In this document: one piece after another, positions 48,001 to 60,545 of the stretch | Layout: each line of letters opens with the position of its first letter | Numbering within the stretch: position 1 is the first letter of the stretch | Source: Ptiloglossa arizonensis | Taxonomy: Eukaryota > Arthropoda > Insecta > Hymenoptera > Colletidae | DNA length: 64,000 nt | Direction of reading: 5' to 3' | NCBI RefSeq assembly: GCF_051014685.1 | Contig: NW_027478767.1 | Coordinates: forward strand, 1-64,000 | Notes under the pieces: model-generated | What the model was told of the DNA's origin: nothing | Databases searched by the model: none | Seen by the model: the letters and a program-made list of their open reading frames with translations, nothing else | Made by a program: the position numbers and the translations under genes

Positions 48001-51000
48001 CGGATTGACCAATCCGCAAAATTTCTGTTGCATCTGAAAGTAGAAACACGCCCGATTACAACGGTATGCGCACTTTGCCCCTAGGCCGTTCTAGTTATTC
48101 GTGTCGAGCATCAGAACTGCGAAAATTTTGAGTTTCTCAAGCGTTTCTTACCTCAAAACTGCCATATCTCGCGAACGGATTGACCAATCCGCATAATTTC
48201 TGTTGCATCTGAAAGTAGAAACTCGCCCGATTACAACGGTATGCGCACTTTTCCCCTAGACGGTTCTAGTTATTCGTTTCGAGCATCAGAACTGCGAAAA
48301 TTTTGAGTTTCTCAAGCGTTTCTTACCTCCAAACTGCCATATCTCGCGAACGGATTGATCAATCCGCAAAATTTCTGTTGCATCTGAAAGTAGAAACTCG
48401 CCCGATTACAACGGTATGCGCACTTTTCCCCTAGAAGGTTCTAGTTATTCGTTTCGAGCATCAGAAATGCGAAAATTTTGAGTTTCTCAAGCGTTTCTTA
48501 CCTCCAAACTGCCATATCTCGCGAACGGATTGATCAATCCGCAAAATTTCTGTTGCATCTGAAAGTAGAAACTCGCCCGATTACAACGGTATGCGCACTT
48601 TTCCCCTAGGAGGTTCTAGTTATTCGTTTCGAGCATCAGAAGTGCGAAAATTTTGAGTTTCTCAAGCGTTTCTTACTTCCAAACTGCCATATCTCGCGAA
48701 CGGATTGACCAATCCGCAAAATTTCTGTTGCATCTGAAAGTAGAATCTCGCCCGATTACAACGGTAGGTGTAGTTTTCCCCTAGGCCGTTCTAGTTATTC
48801 GTTTCGAGCATCAGAACTGCGAAAATTTTGAGTTTCTCAAGCGTTTCTTACCTCCAAACTGCCATATCTCGCGAACGGATTGACCAATCCGCATAATTTC
48901 TGTTGCATCTGAAAGTAGAAACTCGCCCGATTACAACGGTATGCGCAATTTTCCCCTAGGCCGTTCTAGTTATTCGTTTCGAGCATCAGAACTGCGAAAA
49001 TTTTGAGTTTCTCAAGCGTTTCTTACATCCAAACGGCCATATCTCGCGAACGATTTGACCAATCCGCATAATTTCTGTTGCATCTGAAAGTAGAAACTCG
49101 CCCGATTACAACGGTATGCGCACTTTGCCCCTAGGCCGTTCTAGTTATTCGTGTCGAGCATCAGAACTCCGAAAATTTTGAGTTTCTCAAGCGTTTCTTA
49201 CCTCCAAGCTGCCATATCTCGCGAACGAATTGACCAATCCGCAAAATTTCTGTTGCATCTGAAAGTAGAAACTCGCCCGATTACAACGATATGCGCACTT
49301 TTCCCCTAGGCCGTTCTTGTTATTCGTTTCGAGCATCAGAACTGCCAAAATTTTGAGTTTCTCAAGCGTTTCTTACTTCCAAACTGCCACATCTCGCGAA
49401 CGGATCGACCAGTCCGCAAAATTTCTGTTGCATCTGAAAGTAGAAACTCGCCCGATTACAACGGTATGCGCACTTTGCCCCTAGGCCGTTCTAGTTATTC
49501 GTGTCGAGCATCAGAACTGCGAAAATTTTGAGTTTCTCAAGCGTTTCTTACCTCCAAACTGCCATATCTCGCGAACGGATTGACCAATCCGCAAAATTTC
49601 TGTTGCATCTGAAAGTAGAAACACGCCCGATTACAACGGTATGCGCACTTTGCCCCTAGGCCGTTCTAGTTATTCGTGTCGAGCATCAGAACTGCGAAAA
49701 TTTTGAGTTTCTCAAGCGTTTCTTACCTCAAAACTGCCATATCTCGCGAACGGATTGACCAATCCGCATAATTTCTGTTGCATCTGAAAGTAGAAACTCG
49801 CCCGATTACAACGGTATGCGCACTTTTCCCCTAGACGGTTCTAGTTATTCGTTTCGAGCATCAGAACTGCGAAAATTTTGAGTTTCTCTAGCGTTTCTTA
49901 CCTCCAAACTGCCACATCTCGCGAACGGATCGACCAGTCCGCAAAATTTCTGTTGCATCTGAAAGTAGAAACTCGCCCGATTACAACGGTATGCGCACTT
50001 TTCCCCTAGGCCGTTCTAGTTATTCGTGTCGAGCATCAGAACTGCGAAAATTTTGAGTTTCTCAAGCGTTTCTTACCTCCAAACTGCCATATCTCGCGAA
50101 CGGATTGACCAATCCGCAAAATTTCTGTTGCATCTGAAAGTAGAAACACGCCCGATTACAACGGTATGCGCACTTTGCCCCTAGGCCGTTCTAGTTATTC
50201 GTGTCGAGCATCAGAACTGCGAAAATTTTGAGTTTCTCAAGCGTTTCTTACCTCCAAACTGCCATATCTCGCGAACGGATTGATCAATCCGCAAAATTTC
50301 TGTTGCATCTGAAAGTAGAAACTCGCCCGATTACAACGGTATGCGCACTTTTCCACTAGGAGGTTCTAGTTATTCGTTTCGAGCATCAGAAATGCGAAAA
50401 TTTTGAGTTTCTCAAGCGTTTCTTACTTCCAAACTGCCATATCTCGCGAACGGATTGACCAATCCGCAAAATTTCTGTTGCATCTGAAAGTAGAATCTCG
50501 CCCGATTACAACGGTAGGTGTAGTTTTCCCCTAGGCCGTTCTAGTTATTCGTTTCGAGCATCAGAACTGCGAAAATTTTGAGTTTCTCAAGCGTTTCTTA
50601 TCTCCAAACTGCCATATCTCCCGTACGGATTGATCAATCCACAAAATTTCTGTTGCATCTGAAAGTAGAAACTCGCCCGATTACAACGGTATGCGCACCT
50701 TTCCCCTAGGCCGTTCTAGTTATTCGTGTCGAGCATCAGAACTGCGAAAATCTTGAGTTTCTCAAGCGTTTCTTACCTCCAAACTGCCATATCTCGCGAA
50801 CGGATTGACCAATCCGCAAAATTTCTGTTGCATCTGAAAGTAGAAACTCGCCCGATTACAACGGTATGCGCACTTTTCCCCTAGGTCGTTCTAGTTAATC
50901 GTTTCGAGCATCAGAACTGCGAAAATTTTGAGTTTCTCAAGGGTTTCTTACATCCAAACGGCCATATCTCGCGAACGGATTGACCAATCCGCATAATTTC

Positions 51001-51679
51001 TGTTGCATCTGAAAGTAGAAACTCGCCCGATTACAACGGTATGCGCAATTTTCCCCTAGGCCGTTCTAGTTATTCGTTTCGAGCATCAGAACTGCGAAAA
51101 TTTTGAGTTTCTCAAGCGTTTCTTACATCCAAACGGCCATATCTCGCGAACGATTTGACCAATCCGCATAATTTCTGTTGCATCTGAAAGTAGAACCTCG
51201 CCCGATTACAAGGGTATGCGCACTTTGCCCCTAGGCCGTTCTAGTTATTCGTGTCGAGCATCAGAACTCCGAATATTTTGAGTTTCTCAAGCGTTTCTTA
51301 CCTCCAAGCTGCCATATCTCGCGAACCGATTGACCAATCCGCAAAATTTCTGTTGCATCTGAAAGTAGAAACTCTCCCGATTACAACGGTAGGTGTAGTT
51401 TTCCCCTAGGCCGTTCCAGTTATTCATTTCGAGCATCAGAACTGCGAAAATTTTGAGTTTCTCAAGCGTTCCTTACCTCCAAACTGCCATATCTCGCGAA
51501 CGGATTGACCAATCCGCAAAATTTCTGTTGCATCTGAAAGTAGAAACTCGCCCGATTACAACTGTATGCGCACTTTGCCCCTAGGCCGTTCCAGTTATTC
51601 GTGTCGAGCATCAGAACTCCGAAAATCTTGAGTTTCTCAAGCGTTTCTTAATTCCAAACTGTCACATCTCGCGAACGGA
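42055..51679 (+). repeat. Domain B, copy 2 of the duplicated block (55 monomers)
   Basis: This is the right-hand copy of 31,205-42,054. It is 1,225 bp shorter because it lacks the 7-monomer expansion; loss of one monomer near 45,690 is balanced by one extra near 48,460-48,635. Substitutions against copy 1 that I found by eye are near 43,076, 43,166, 43,191, 46,778, 46,972, 48,435 and 51,662, which is well under 0.1% of the aligned length. The right end is where the offset match stops at about 51,679. The extra GGAGGTTC monomer carries CTAGAAGG, a small private variant. Confidence 0.9.
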
Positions 51680-52597
51680 TTGACCAATCCGCATAATTTC
51701 TGTTGCATCTGAAAGTAGAAACTCGCCCGATTACAACGGTATGCGCACTTTTCCCCTAGACGGTTCTAGTTATTCGTTTCGAGCATCAGAACTGCGAAAA
51801 TTTTGAGTTTCTCAAGCGTTTCTTACCTCCAAACTGCCATATCTCGCGAACGGATTGATCAATCCGCAAAATTTCTGTTGCATCTGAAAGTAGAAACTCG
51901 CCCGATTACAACGGTATGCGCACTTTTCCCCTAGGAGGTTCTAGTTATTCGTTTCGAGCATCAGAAATGCGAAAATTTTGAGTTTCTCAAGCGTTTCTTA
52001 CCTCCAAACTGCCATATCTCGCGAACGGATTGATCAATCCGCAAAATTTCTGTTGCATCTGAAAGTAGAAACTCGCCCGATTACAACGGTATGCGCACTT
52101 TTCCCCTAGGAGGTTCTAGTTATTCGTTTCGAGCATCAGAAGTGCGAAAATTTTGAGTTTCTCAAGCGTTTCTTACTTCCAAACTGCCATATCTCGCGAA
52201 CGGATTGACCAATCCGCAAAATTTCTGTTGCATCTGAAAGTAGAATCTCGCCCGATTACAACGGTAGGTGTAGTTTTCCCCTAGGCCGTTCTAGTTATTC
52301 GTTTCGAGCATCAGAACTGCGAAAATTTTGAGTTTCTCAAGCGTTTCTTACCTCCAAACTGCCATATCTCGCGAACGGATTGACCAATCCGCATAATTTC
52401 TGTTGCATCTGAAAGTAGAAACTCGCCCGATTACAACGGTATGCGCAATTTTCCCCTAGGCCGTTCTAGTTATTCGTTTCGAGCATCAGAACTGCGAAAA
52501 TTTTGAGTTTCTCAAGCGTTTCTTACATCCAAACGGCCATATCTCGCGAACGATTTGACCAATCCGCATAATTTCTGTTGCATCTGAAAGTAGAAAC
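51680..52597 (+). repeat. Re-used segment of domain B (offset 3,500 bp)
   Basis: This stretch matches about 48,180-49,097, exactly 20 monomers upstream: CTAGACGGTTC type, two GGAGGTTC types (ATCAGAAATG then ATCAGAAGTG), CTTCCAAACTG with AATCTCGCCCG and TAGGTGTAG, then CAATTTTCCCC and CATCCAAACGG with CGATTTGACC. One difference is CTAGGAGG here against CTAGAAGG there. The match breaks at about 52,598, where AAACTCGCCCG becomes AAACACGCCCG. It is not a third copy of the whole block; it resumes the block at a different internal point. Confidence 0.8.
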
Positions 52598-53206
52598 ACG
52601 CCCGATTACAACGGTATGCGCACTTTGCCCCTAGGCCGTTCTAGTTATTCGTGTCGAGCACCAGAACTGCGAAAATTTTGAGTTTCTCAAGCGTTTCTTA
52701 CATCCAAACTGCCACATCTCGCGAACGGATTGACCGATCCGCAAAATTTCTGTTGCATCTGAAAGTAGAAACTCGCCCGATTACGACGGTATGGGCACTT
52801 TTCCCCTAGGCCGTTCTAGTTATTCGTGTCGAGCATCAGAACGGCGAAAATTTTGAGTTTCTCAAGCGTTTCTTACTTCCAAACTGCCATATCTCGCGAA
52901 CGGATTGACTAATCCGCAAAATTTCTGTTGCATCTGAAAGTAGAAACTCGCCCGATTACAACGGTATACGTACTTTTCCCCTAGGCCGTTCTAGTTACTC
53001 GTTTCGAGCATCAGAACTGCGAAAATTTTGAGTTTCTCAAGCGTTTCTTACCTCCAAACTGCCATATCTTGCGAACGGATTGACCAATCCGCAAAATTTC
53101 TGTTGCATCTGAAAGTAGAAACTCGCCCGATTACAACGGTATGCGTACTTTACCCCTAGGCCGTTCTAGTTACTCGTTTCGAGCATCAGAACTGCGAAAA
53201 TTTTGA
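52598..53206 (+). repeat. Junction stretch between domain B and domain C
   Basis: Across this stretch the variant set changes. Domain B markers stop (GACAGTAG, GTGCCATC, CTATTTATTCG, CTTGTTATTCG) and domain C markers begin: GAGCACCAGAAC, GACCGATCC, TTACGACGGTATGGGC, GACTAATCC and GGTATACGTAC. The monomers from about 52,656 match those from 53,531 at an 875-bp offset for roughly two and a half monomers, then diverge (ATCTTGCG and CTTTACCCC here). The 175-bp register is not disturbed, so the switch looks like homologous exchange between register-matched monomers. Confidence 0.75.
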
Positions 53207-56200
53207 GTTTCTCAAGCGTCTCTTACCTCCAAACTGCCATATCTCGCGAACGGATTGACCGATCCGCAAAATTTCTGTTGCATCTGAAAGTAGAAACTCG
53301 CCCGATTACAACGGTATGCCCACTTTTCCCCTAGGCCGTTCTAGTTATTCGTTTCCATCATCAGAACTGCGCAAATTTTGAGTTTCTCAAGCGTTTCTTA
53401 CCTCCAAACTGCCATATCTCGCGAACGGATTGACCAATCCGCAAAATTTCTGTTGCATCTGAAAGTAGAAACTCGCCCGATTACAACGGTATGTGTAGTT
53501 TTCCCCTAGGCCGTTCCAGTTATTCGTTTCGAGCACCAGAACTGCGAAAATTTTGAGTTTCTCAAGCGTTTCTTACATCCAAACTGCCACATCTCGCGAA
53601 CGGATTGACCGATCCGCAAAATTTCTGTTGCATCTGAAAGTAGAAACTCGCCCGATTACGACGGTATGGGCACTTTTCCCCTAGGCCGTTCTAGTTATTC
53701 GTGTCGAGCATCAGAACGGCGAAAATTTTGAGTTTCTCAAGCGTTTCTTACTTCCAAACTGCCATATCTCGCGAACGGATTGACTAATCCCCAAAATTTC
53801 TGTTGCATCTGAAAGTAGAAACTCGCCCGATTACAACGGTATACGTACTTTTCCCCTAGGCCGTTCTAGTTACTCGTTTCGAGCATCAGAACTGCGAAAA
53901 TTTTGAGTTTCTCAAGCGTTTCTTACCTCCAAACTGCCATATCTCGCGAACGGATTGATCAATCCGCAAAATTTCTGTTGCATCTGAAAGTAGAAACTCG
54001 CCTGATTACAACGGTGTGCGTACTTTTCCCCTAGGCCGTTCTAGTTACTCGTTTCGAGCATCAGAACTGCGAAAATTTTGAGTTTCTCAAACGTTTCTTA
54101 CCTCCAAACTGCCATATCTCGCGAACGGAATGACTAATCCGCAAAATTTCTGTTGCATCTGAAAGTAGAAACTCGCCCGATTACAAAGGTATGCGTACTT
54201 TTCCCCTAGGCCGTTCTAGTTACTCGTTTCGAGCATCAGAACTTCGAAAATTTTGGGTTTCTCAAGCGTTTCTTATCTCCAAACTGCCATATCTTGCGAA
54301 CGGATTGATCAATCCGCAAAATTTCTGTTGCATCTGAAAGTAGAAACTCGCCCGATTACAACGGTAGGAGTAGTTTTCCCCTAGGCCGTTCTAGTTATTC
54401 GTTTCGAGCATCAGAACGGCGAAAATTTTGAGTTTCTCAAGCGTTTCTTACCTCCAAAATGCCATATCTCGCGAACGGATTGACCAATCCGCAAAATTTC
54501 TGTTGCATCTGAAAGTAGAAACTCGCCCGATTACAACGGTATGCGTACTTTTCCCCAAGGCCGTTCTAGTTACTCGTTTCGAGCATCAGAACTGCGAAAA
54601 TTTTGAGTTTCTCAAGCGTTTCTTACCTCCAAACTGCCATATCTCGCGAACGGATTGACCGATCCGCAAAATTTCTGTTGCATCTGAAAGTAGAAACTCG
54701 CCCGATTACAACGGTATGCCCACTTTTCCCCTAGGCCGTTCTAGTTATTCGTTTCCATCATCAGAACTGCGCAAATTTTGAGTTTCTCAAGCGTTTCTTA
54801 CCTCCAAACTGCCATATCTCGCGAACGGATTGACCAATCCGCAAAATTTCTGTTGCATCTGAAAGTAGAAACTCGCCCGATTACAACGGTATGTGTAGTT
54901 TTCCCCTAGGCCGTTCCAGTTATTCGTTTCGAGCACCAGAACTGCGAAAATTTTGAGTTTCTCAAGCGTTTCTTACATCCAAACTGCCACATCTCGCGAA
55001 CGGATTGACCAATCCGCAAAATTTCTGTTGCATCTGAAAGTAGAAACTCGCCCGATTACAACGGTATGGGCACTTTTCCCCTAGGCCGTTCTAGTTATTC
55101 GTGTCGAGCATCAGAACGGCGAAAATTTTGAGTTTCTCAAGCGTTTCTTACTTCCAAACTGCCATATCTCGCGAACGGATTGACAAATCCGCAAAATTTC
55201 TGTTGCATCTGAAAGTAGAAACTCGCCTGATTACAACGGTATGCGTACTTTTCCCCTAGGCCGTTCTAGTTACTCGTTTCTAGCATCAGAACTGCGAAAA
55301 TTTTGAGTTTCTCAAACGTTTCTTACCTCCAAACTGCCATATCTCGCGAACGGAATGACTAATCCGCAAAATTTCTGTTGCATCTGAAAGTAGAAACTCG
55401 CCCAATTACAACGGTATGCGTACTTTTCCCCTAGGCCGTTCTAGTTACTCGTTTTGAGCATCAGAACTGCGAAAATTTTGGGTTTCTCAAGCGTCTCTTA
55501 CCTCCAAACTGCCATATCTCGCGAACGGATTGACCGATCCGCAAAATTTCTGTTGCATCTGAAAGTAGAAACTCGCCCGATTACAACGGTATGCCCACTT
55601 TTCCCCTAGGCCGTTCTAGTTATTCGTTTCCATCATCAGAACTGCGCAAATTTTGAGTTTCTCAAGCGTTTCTTACCTCCAAACTGCCATATCTCGCGAA
55701 CGGATTGACCAATCCGCAAAATTTCTGTTGCATCTGAAAGTAGAAACTCGCCCGATTACAACGGTATGTGTAGTTTTCCCCTAGGCCGTTCCAGTTATTC
55801 GTTTCGAGCACCAGAACTGCGAAAATTTTGAGTTTCTCAAGCGTTTCTTACATCCAAACTGCCACATCTCGCGAACGGATTGACCGATCCGCAAAATTTC
55901 TGTTGCATCTGAAAGTAGAAACTCGCCCGATTACGACGGTATGGGCACTTTTCCCCTAGGCCGTTCTAGTTATTCGTGTCGAGCATCAGAACGGCGAAAA
56001 TTTTGAGTTTCTCAAGCGTTTCTTACTTCCAAACTGCCATATCTCGCGAACGGATTGACTAATCCGCAAAATTTCTGTTGCATCTGAAAGTAGAAACTCG
56101 CCCGATTACAACGGTATACGTACTTTTCCCCTAGGCCGTTCTAGTTACTCGTTTCGAGCATCAGAACTGCGAAAATTTTGAGTTTCTCAAGCGTTTCTTA

Positions 56201-57756
56201 CCTCCAAACTGCCATATCTCGCGAACGGATTGATCAATCCGCAAAATTTCTGTTGCATCTGAAAGTAGAAACTCGCCTGATTACAACGGTGTGCGTACTT
56301 TTCCCCTAGGCCGTTCTAGTTACTCGTTTCGAGCATCAGAACTGCGAAAATTTTGAGTTTCTCAAACGTTTCTTACCTCCAAACTGCCATATCTCGCGAA
56401 CGGAATGACTAATCCGCAAAATTTCTGTTGCATCTGAAAGTAGAAACTCGCCCGATTACAAAGGTATGCGTACTTTTCCCCTAGGCCGTTCTAGTTACTC
56501 GTTTCGAGCATCAGAACTTCGAAAATTTTGGGTTTCTCAAGCGTTTCTTATCTCCAAACTGCCATATCTTGCGAACGGATTGATCAATCCGCAAAATTTC
56601 TGTTGCATCTGAAAGTAGAAACTCGCCCGATTACAACGGTAGGAGTAGTTTTCCCCTAGGCCGTTCTAGTTATTCGTTTCGAGCATCAGAACGGCGAAAA
56701 TTTTGAGCTTCTCAAGCGTTTCTTACCTCCAAAATGCCATATCTCGCGAACGGATTGACCAATCCGCAAAATTTCTGTTGCATCTGAAAGTAGAAACTCG
56801 CCCGATTACAACGGTATGCGTACTTTTCCCCAAGGCCGTTCTAGTTACTCGTTTCGAGCATCAGAACTGCGAAAATTTTGAGTTTCTCAAGCGTTTCTTA
56901 CCTCCAAACTGCCATATCTCGCGAACGGATTGACCGATCCGCAAAATTTCTGTTGCATCTGAAAGTAGAAACTCGCCCGATTACAACGGTATGCCCACTT
57001 TTCCCCTAGGCCGTTCTAGTTATTCGTTTCCATCATCAGAACTGCGCAAATTTTGAGTTTCTCAAGCGTTTCTTACCTCCAAACTGCCATATCTCGCGAA
57101 CGGATTGACCAATCCGCAAAATTTCTGTTGCATCTGAAAGTAGAAACTCGCCCGATTACAACGGTATGTGTAGTTTTCCCCTAGGCCGTTCCAGTTATTC
57201 GTTTCGAGCACCAGAACTGCGAAAATTTTGAGTTTCTCAAGCGTTTCTTACATCCAAACTGCCACATCTCGCGAACGGATTGACCAATCCGCAAAATTTC
57301 TGTTGCATCTGAAAGTAGAAACTCGCCCGATTACAACGGTATGGGCACTTTTCCCCTAGGCCGTTCTAGTTATTCGTGTCGAGCATCAGAACGGCGAAAA
57401 TTTTGAGTTTCTCAAGCGTTTCTTACTTCCAAACTGCCATATCTCGCGAACGGATTGACAAATCCGCAAAATTTCTGTTGCATCTGAAAGTAGAAACTCG
57501 CCTGATTACAACGGTATGCGTACTTTTCCCCTAGGCCGTTCTAGTTACTCGTTTCTAGCATCAGAACTGCGAAAATTTTGAGTTTCTCAAACGTTTCTTA
57601 CCTCCAAACTGCCATATCTCGCGAACGGAATGACTAATCCGCAAAATTTCTGTTGCATCTGAAAGTAGAAACTCGCCCAATTACAACGGTATGCGTACTT
57701 TTCCCCTAGGCCGTTCTAGTTACTCGTTTTGAGCATCAGAACTGCGAAAATTTTGG
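53207..57756 (+). repeat. Domain C: two 13-monomer (2,275-bp) HOR units
   Basis: The units are 53,207-55,481 and 55,482-57,756. Markers recur at exactly 2,275 bp: GAGCACCAG (53,531/55,806 and 54,931/57,206), TTTCCATCATCAG with CTGCGCAAATT, TTACGACGGTATGGGC, GGTGTGCGTAC, TTACAAAGG, ATCTTGCGAACGG and TCCCCAAGG. I found two substitutions between units (near 53,791, ATCCCCAAA/ATCCGCAAA, and near 56,708, GAGCTTC/GAGTTTC). Each unit contains an inner 8-monomer repeat (1,400 bp) marked by GACCGATCC with ATGCCCAC and the CATCATCAG type. It is the most regular HOR in the window. Confidence 0.92.
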
Positions 57757-60545
57757 GTTTCTCAAGCGTTTCTTATCTCCAAACTGCCATATCTTGCGAA
57801 CGGATTGACCAATCCGCAAAATTTCTGTTGCATCTGAAAGTAGAAACTCGCCCGATTACAACGGTAGGTGTAGTTTTCCCCTAGGCCGTTCTAGTTATTC
57901 GTTTCGAGCATCAGAAATGCGAAAATTTTGAGTTTCTCAAGCGTTTCTTACCTCCAAACTGCCATATCTCGCGAACGGATTGACCAATCCGCAAAATTTC
58001 TGTTGCATCTGAAGGTAGAAACTCGCCCGATTACAACAGTATGCGTACTTTTCCCCTAGGCCCTTCTAGTTACTCGTTTCGAGCATCAGAACTGCGCAAA
58101 TTTTGAGTTTCTCAAGCGTTTCTTACCTCCAAACTGCCATATCTCGCGAACGGATTGACCAATCCGCAAAATTTCTGTTGCATCTGAAAGTAGAAACTCG
58201 CCCGATTACAACGGTATGTGTAGTTTTCCCCTAGGCCCTTCTAGTTACTCGTTTCGAGCATCAGAACTGCGCAAATTTTGAGTTCCTCAAGCGTTTCTTA
58301 CCTCCAAACTGCCATATCTCGCGAACGGATTGACCAATCCGCAAAATTTCTGTTGCATCTGAAGGTAGAAACTCGCCCGATTACAACAGTATGCGTACTT
58401 TTCCCCTAGGCCCTTCTAGTTACTCGTTTCGAGCATCAGAACTGCGCAAATTTTGAGTTCCTCAAGCGTTTCTTACCTCCAAACTGCCATATCTCGCGAA
58501 CGGATTGATCAATCCGCAAAATCTCTGTTGCATCTGAAAGTAGAAACTCGCCCGATTACAACGGTAGGTGTAGTTTTCCCCTAGGCCGTTCTAGTTATTC
58601 GTTTCGAGCATCAGAACTGCGAAAATTTTGAGTTTCTCAAGCGTTTCTTACCTCCAAACTGCCATATCTCGCGAACGGATTGACCAATCCGCAAAATTTC
58701 TGTTGCATCTGAAAGTAGAAACTCGCCCGATTACAACGGTATGTGTAGTTTTCCCCTAGGCCCTTCTAGTTACTCGTTTCGAGCATCAGAACTGCGCAAA
58801 TTTTGAGTTCCTCAAGCGTTTCTTACCTCCAAACTGCCATATCTCGCGAACGGATTGACCAATCCGCAAAATTTCTGTTGCATCTGAAAGTAGAAACTCG
58901 CCCGATTACAACGGTGTGCGTACTTTTCCCCTAGGCCGTTCTAGTTATTCGTTTCGAGCATCAGAACGGCGAAAATTTTGAGTTTCTCAAGCGTTTCTTA
59001 CATCCAAACTGCCACATCTCGCGAACGGATTGACCAATCCGCAAAATTTCTGTTGCATCTGAAAGTAGAAACACGCCCGATTACAACGGTAGGTGTAGTT
59101 TTCCCCTAGGCCGTTCTAGTTATTCGTTTCGAGCATCAGAACTGCGAAAATTTTGAGTTTCTCAAGCGTTTCTTACCTCCAAACTGCCATATCTCGCGAA
59201 CGGATTGACCAATTCGCAAAATTTCTGTTGCATCTGAAGGTAGAAACTCGCCCGATTACAACAGTATGCGTACTTTTCCCCTAGGCCCTTCTAGTTACTC
59301 GTTTCGAGCATCAGAACTGCGCAAATTTTGAGTTCCTCAAGCGTTTCTTACCTCCAAACTGCCATATCTCGCGAACGGATTGACCAATCCGCAAAATTTC
59401 TGTTGCATCTGAAAGTAGAAACTCGCCCGATTACAACGGTGTGCGTACTTTTCCCCTAGGCCGTTCTAGTTATTCGTTTCGAGCATCAGAACGGCGAAAA
59501 TTTTGAGTTTCTCAAGCGTTTCTTACCTCCAAACTACCATATCTCGCGAACGGATTGACTAATCCGCAAAATTGCTGTTGGATCTGAAGGTAGAAACTCG
59601 CCCGATTACAACGCTATGCGTACTTTTCCCCTAGGCCGTTCTAGTTACTCGTTTCGAGCATCAGAACTGCGAAAATTTTGAGTTTCTCAAGCGTTTCTTA
59701 TCTCCAAACTGCCATATCTCGCGAACGGATTGATCAATCCGCAAAATTTCTGTTGCATCTGAAAGTAAAAACTCGCCCGATTACAACGGTATGCGTACTT
59801 TTCCCCTAGGCCGTTCTAGTTATTCGTGTCGAGCATCAGAACTGCGAAAATTTTGAGTTTCTCAAGCGTTTCTTACCTCCAAAATGCCATATCTCGCGAA
59901 CGGATTGACCAATCTGCAAAATTTCTGTTGCATCTGAAAGTAGAAACTCGCCCGATTACAACGGTAAGGGCACTTTTCCCCTAGGCCGTTCTAGTTATTC
60001 GTGTCGAGCATCAGAACGGCGTAAATTTTGAGTTTCTCAAGCGTATCTTACCTCCAAACTGCCATATCTCGCGAACGGATTGACAAATCCGCAAAATTTC
60101 TGTTGCATCTGAAGGTAGAAACTCGCCCGATTACAACAGTATGCGTACTTTTCCCCTAGGCCCTTCTTGTTACTCGTTTCGAGCATCAGAACTGCGCAAA
60201 TTTTGAGTTCCTCAAGCGTTTCTTACCTCCAAACTGCCATATCTCGCGAACGGATTGACCAATCCGCAAAATTTCTGTTGCATCTGAAAGTAGAAACTCG
60301 CCCGATTACAATGGTAAGTGTAGTTTTCCCCTAGGGCGTTCTTGTTATGCGTTTCGAGCATCAGAACTGCGAAAATTTTGAGTTTCTCAAGCGTTTCTTA
60401 CTTCCAAACTGCCATATCTCGCGAACGGATTGACCAATCCGCAAAATTTCTGTTGCATCTGAAAGTAGAAACTCGCCCGATTACAACGGTTTGCGTTCTT
60501 CTCCCCTAGGCCGTTCTAGTCATTCGTTTCGAGCATCAGAACTGA
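57757..60545 (+). repeat. Irregular monomers before the last HOR
   Basis: About 16 monomers in mixed order. One type stands out: CTGAAGGTAG, ACAGTATGCGTAC, GGCCCTTCTAG and CTGCGCAAATTTTGAG, most copies continuing with GTTCCTC. Its ACAGT marker occurs at 58,036, 58,386 and 59,261, spacings of 350 and 875 bp. A CCCTTCTTGTTACTCG version of it appears at about 60,161 and again at 61,211. Two isolated changes, ATTGCTG and TTGGATCTG, lie near 59,573-59,585. No regular HOR spans the stretch, and no non-satellite sequence was seen. Confidence 0.8.

Noticed and set aside
42055..51679. Third full copy of the 10.85-kb block after 51,680
   Set aside because: Sequence from 51,680 matches 48,180-49,097 and leaves the expected start of the block (42,055) after about 65 bases, so only two copies plus a short re-used segment are present.
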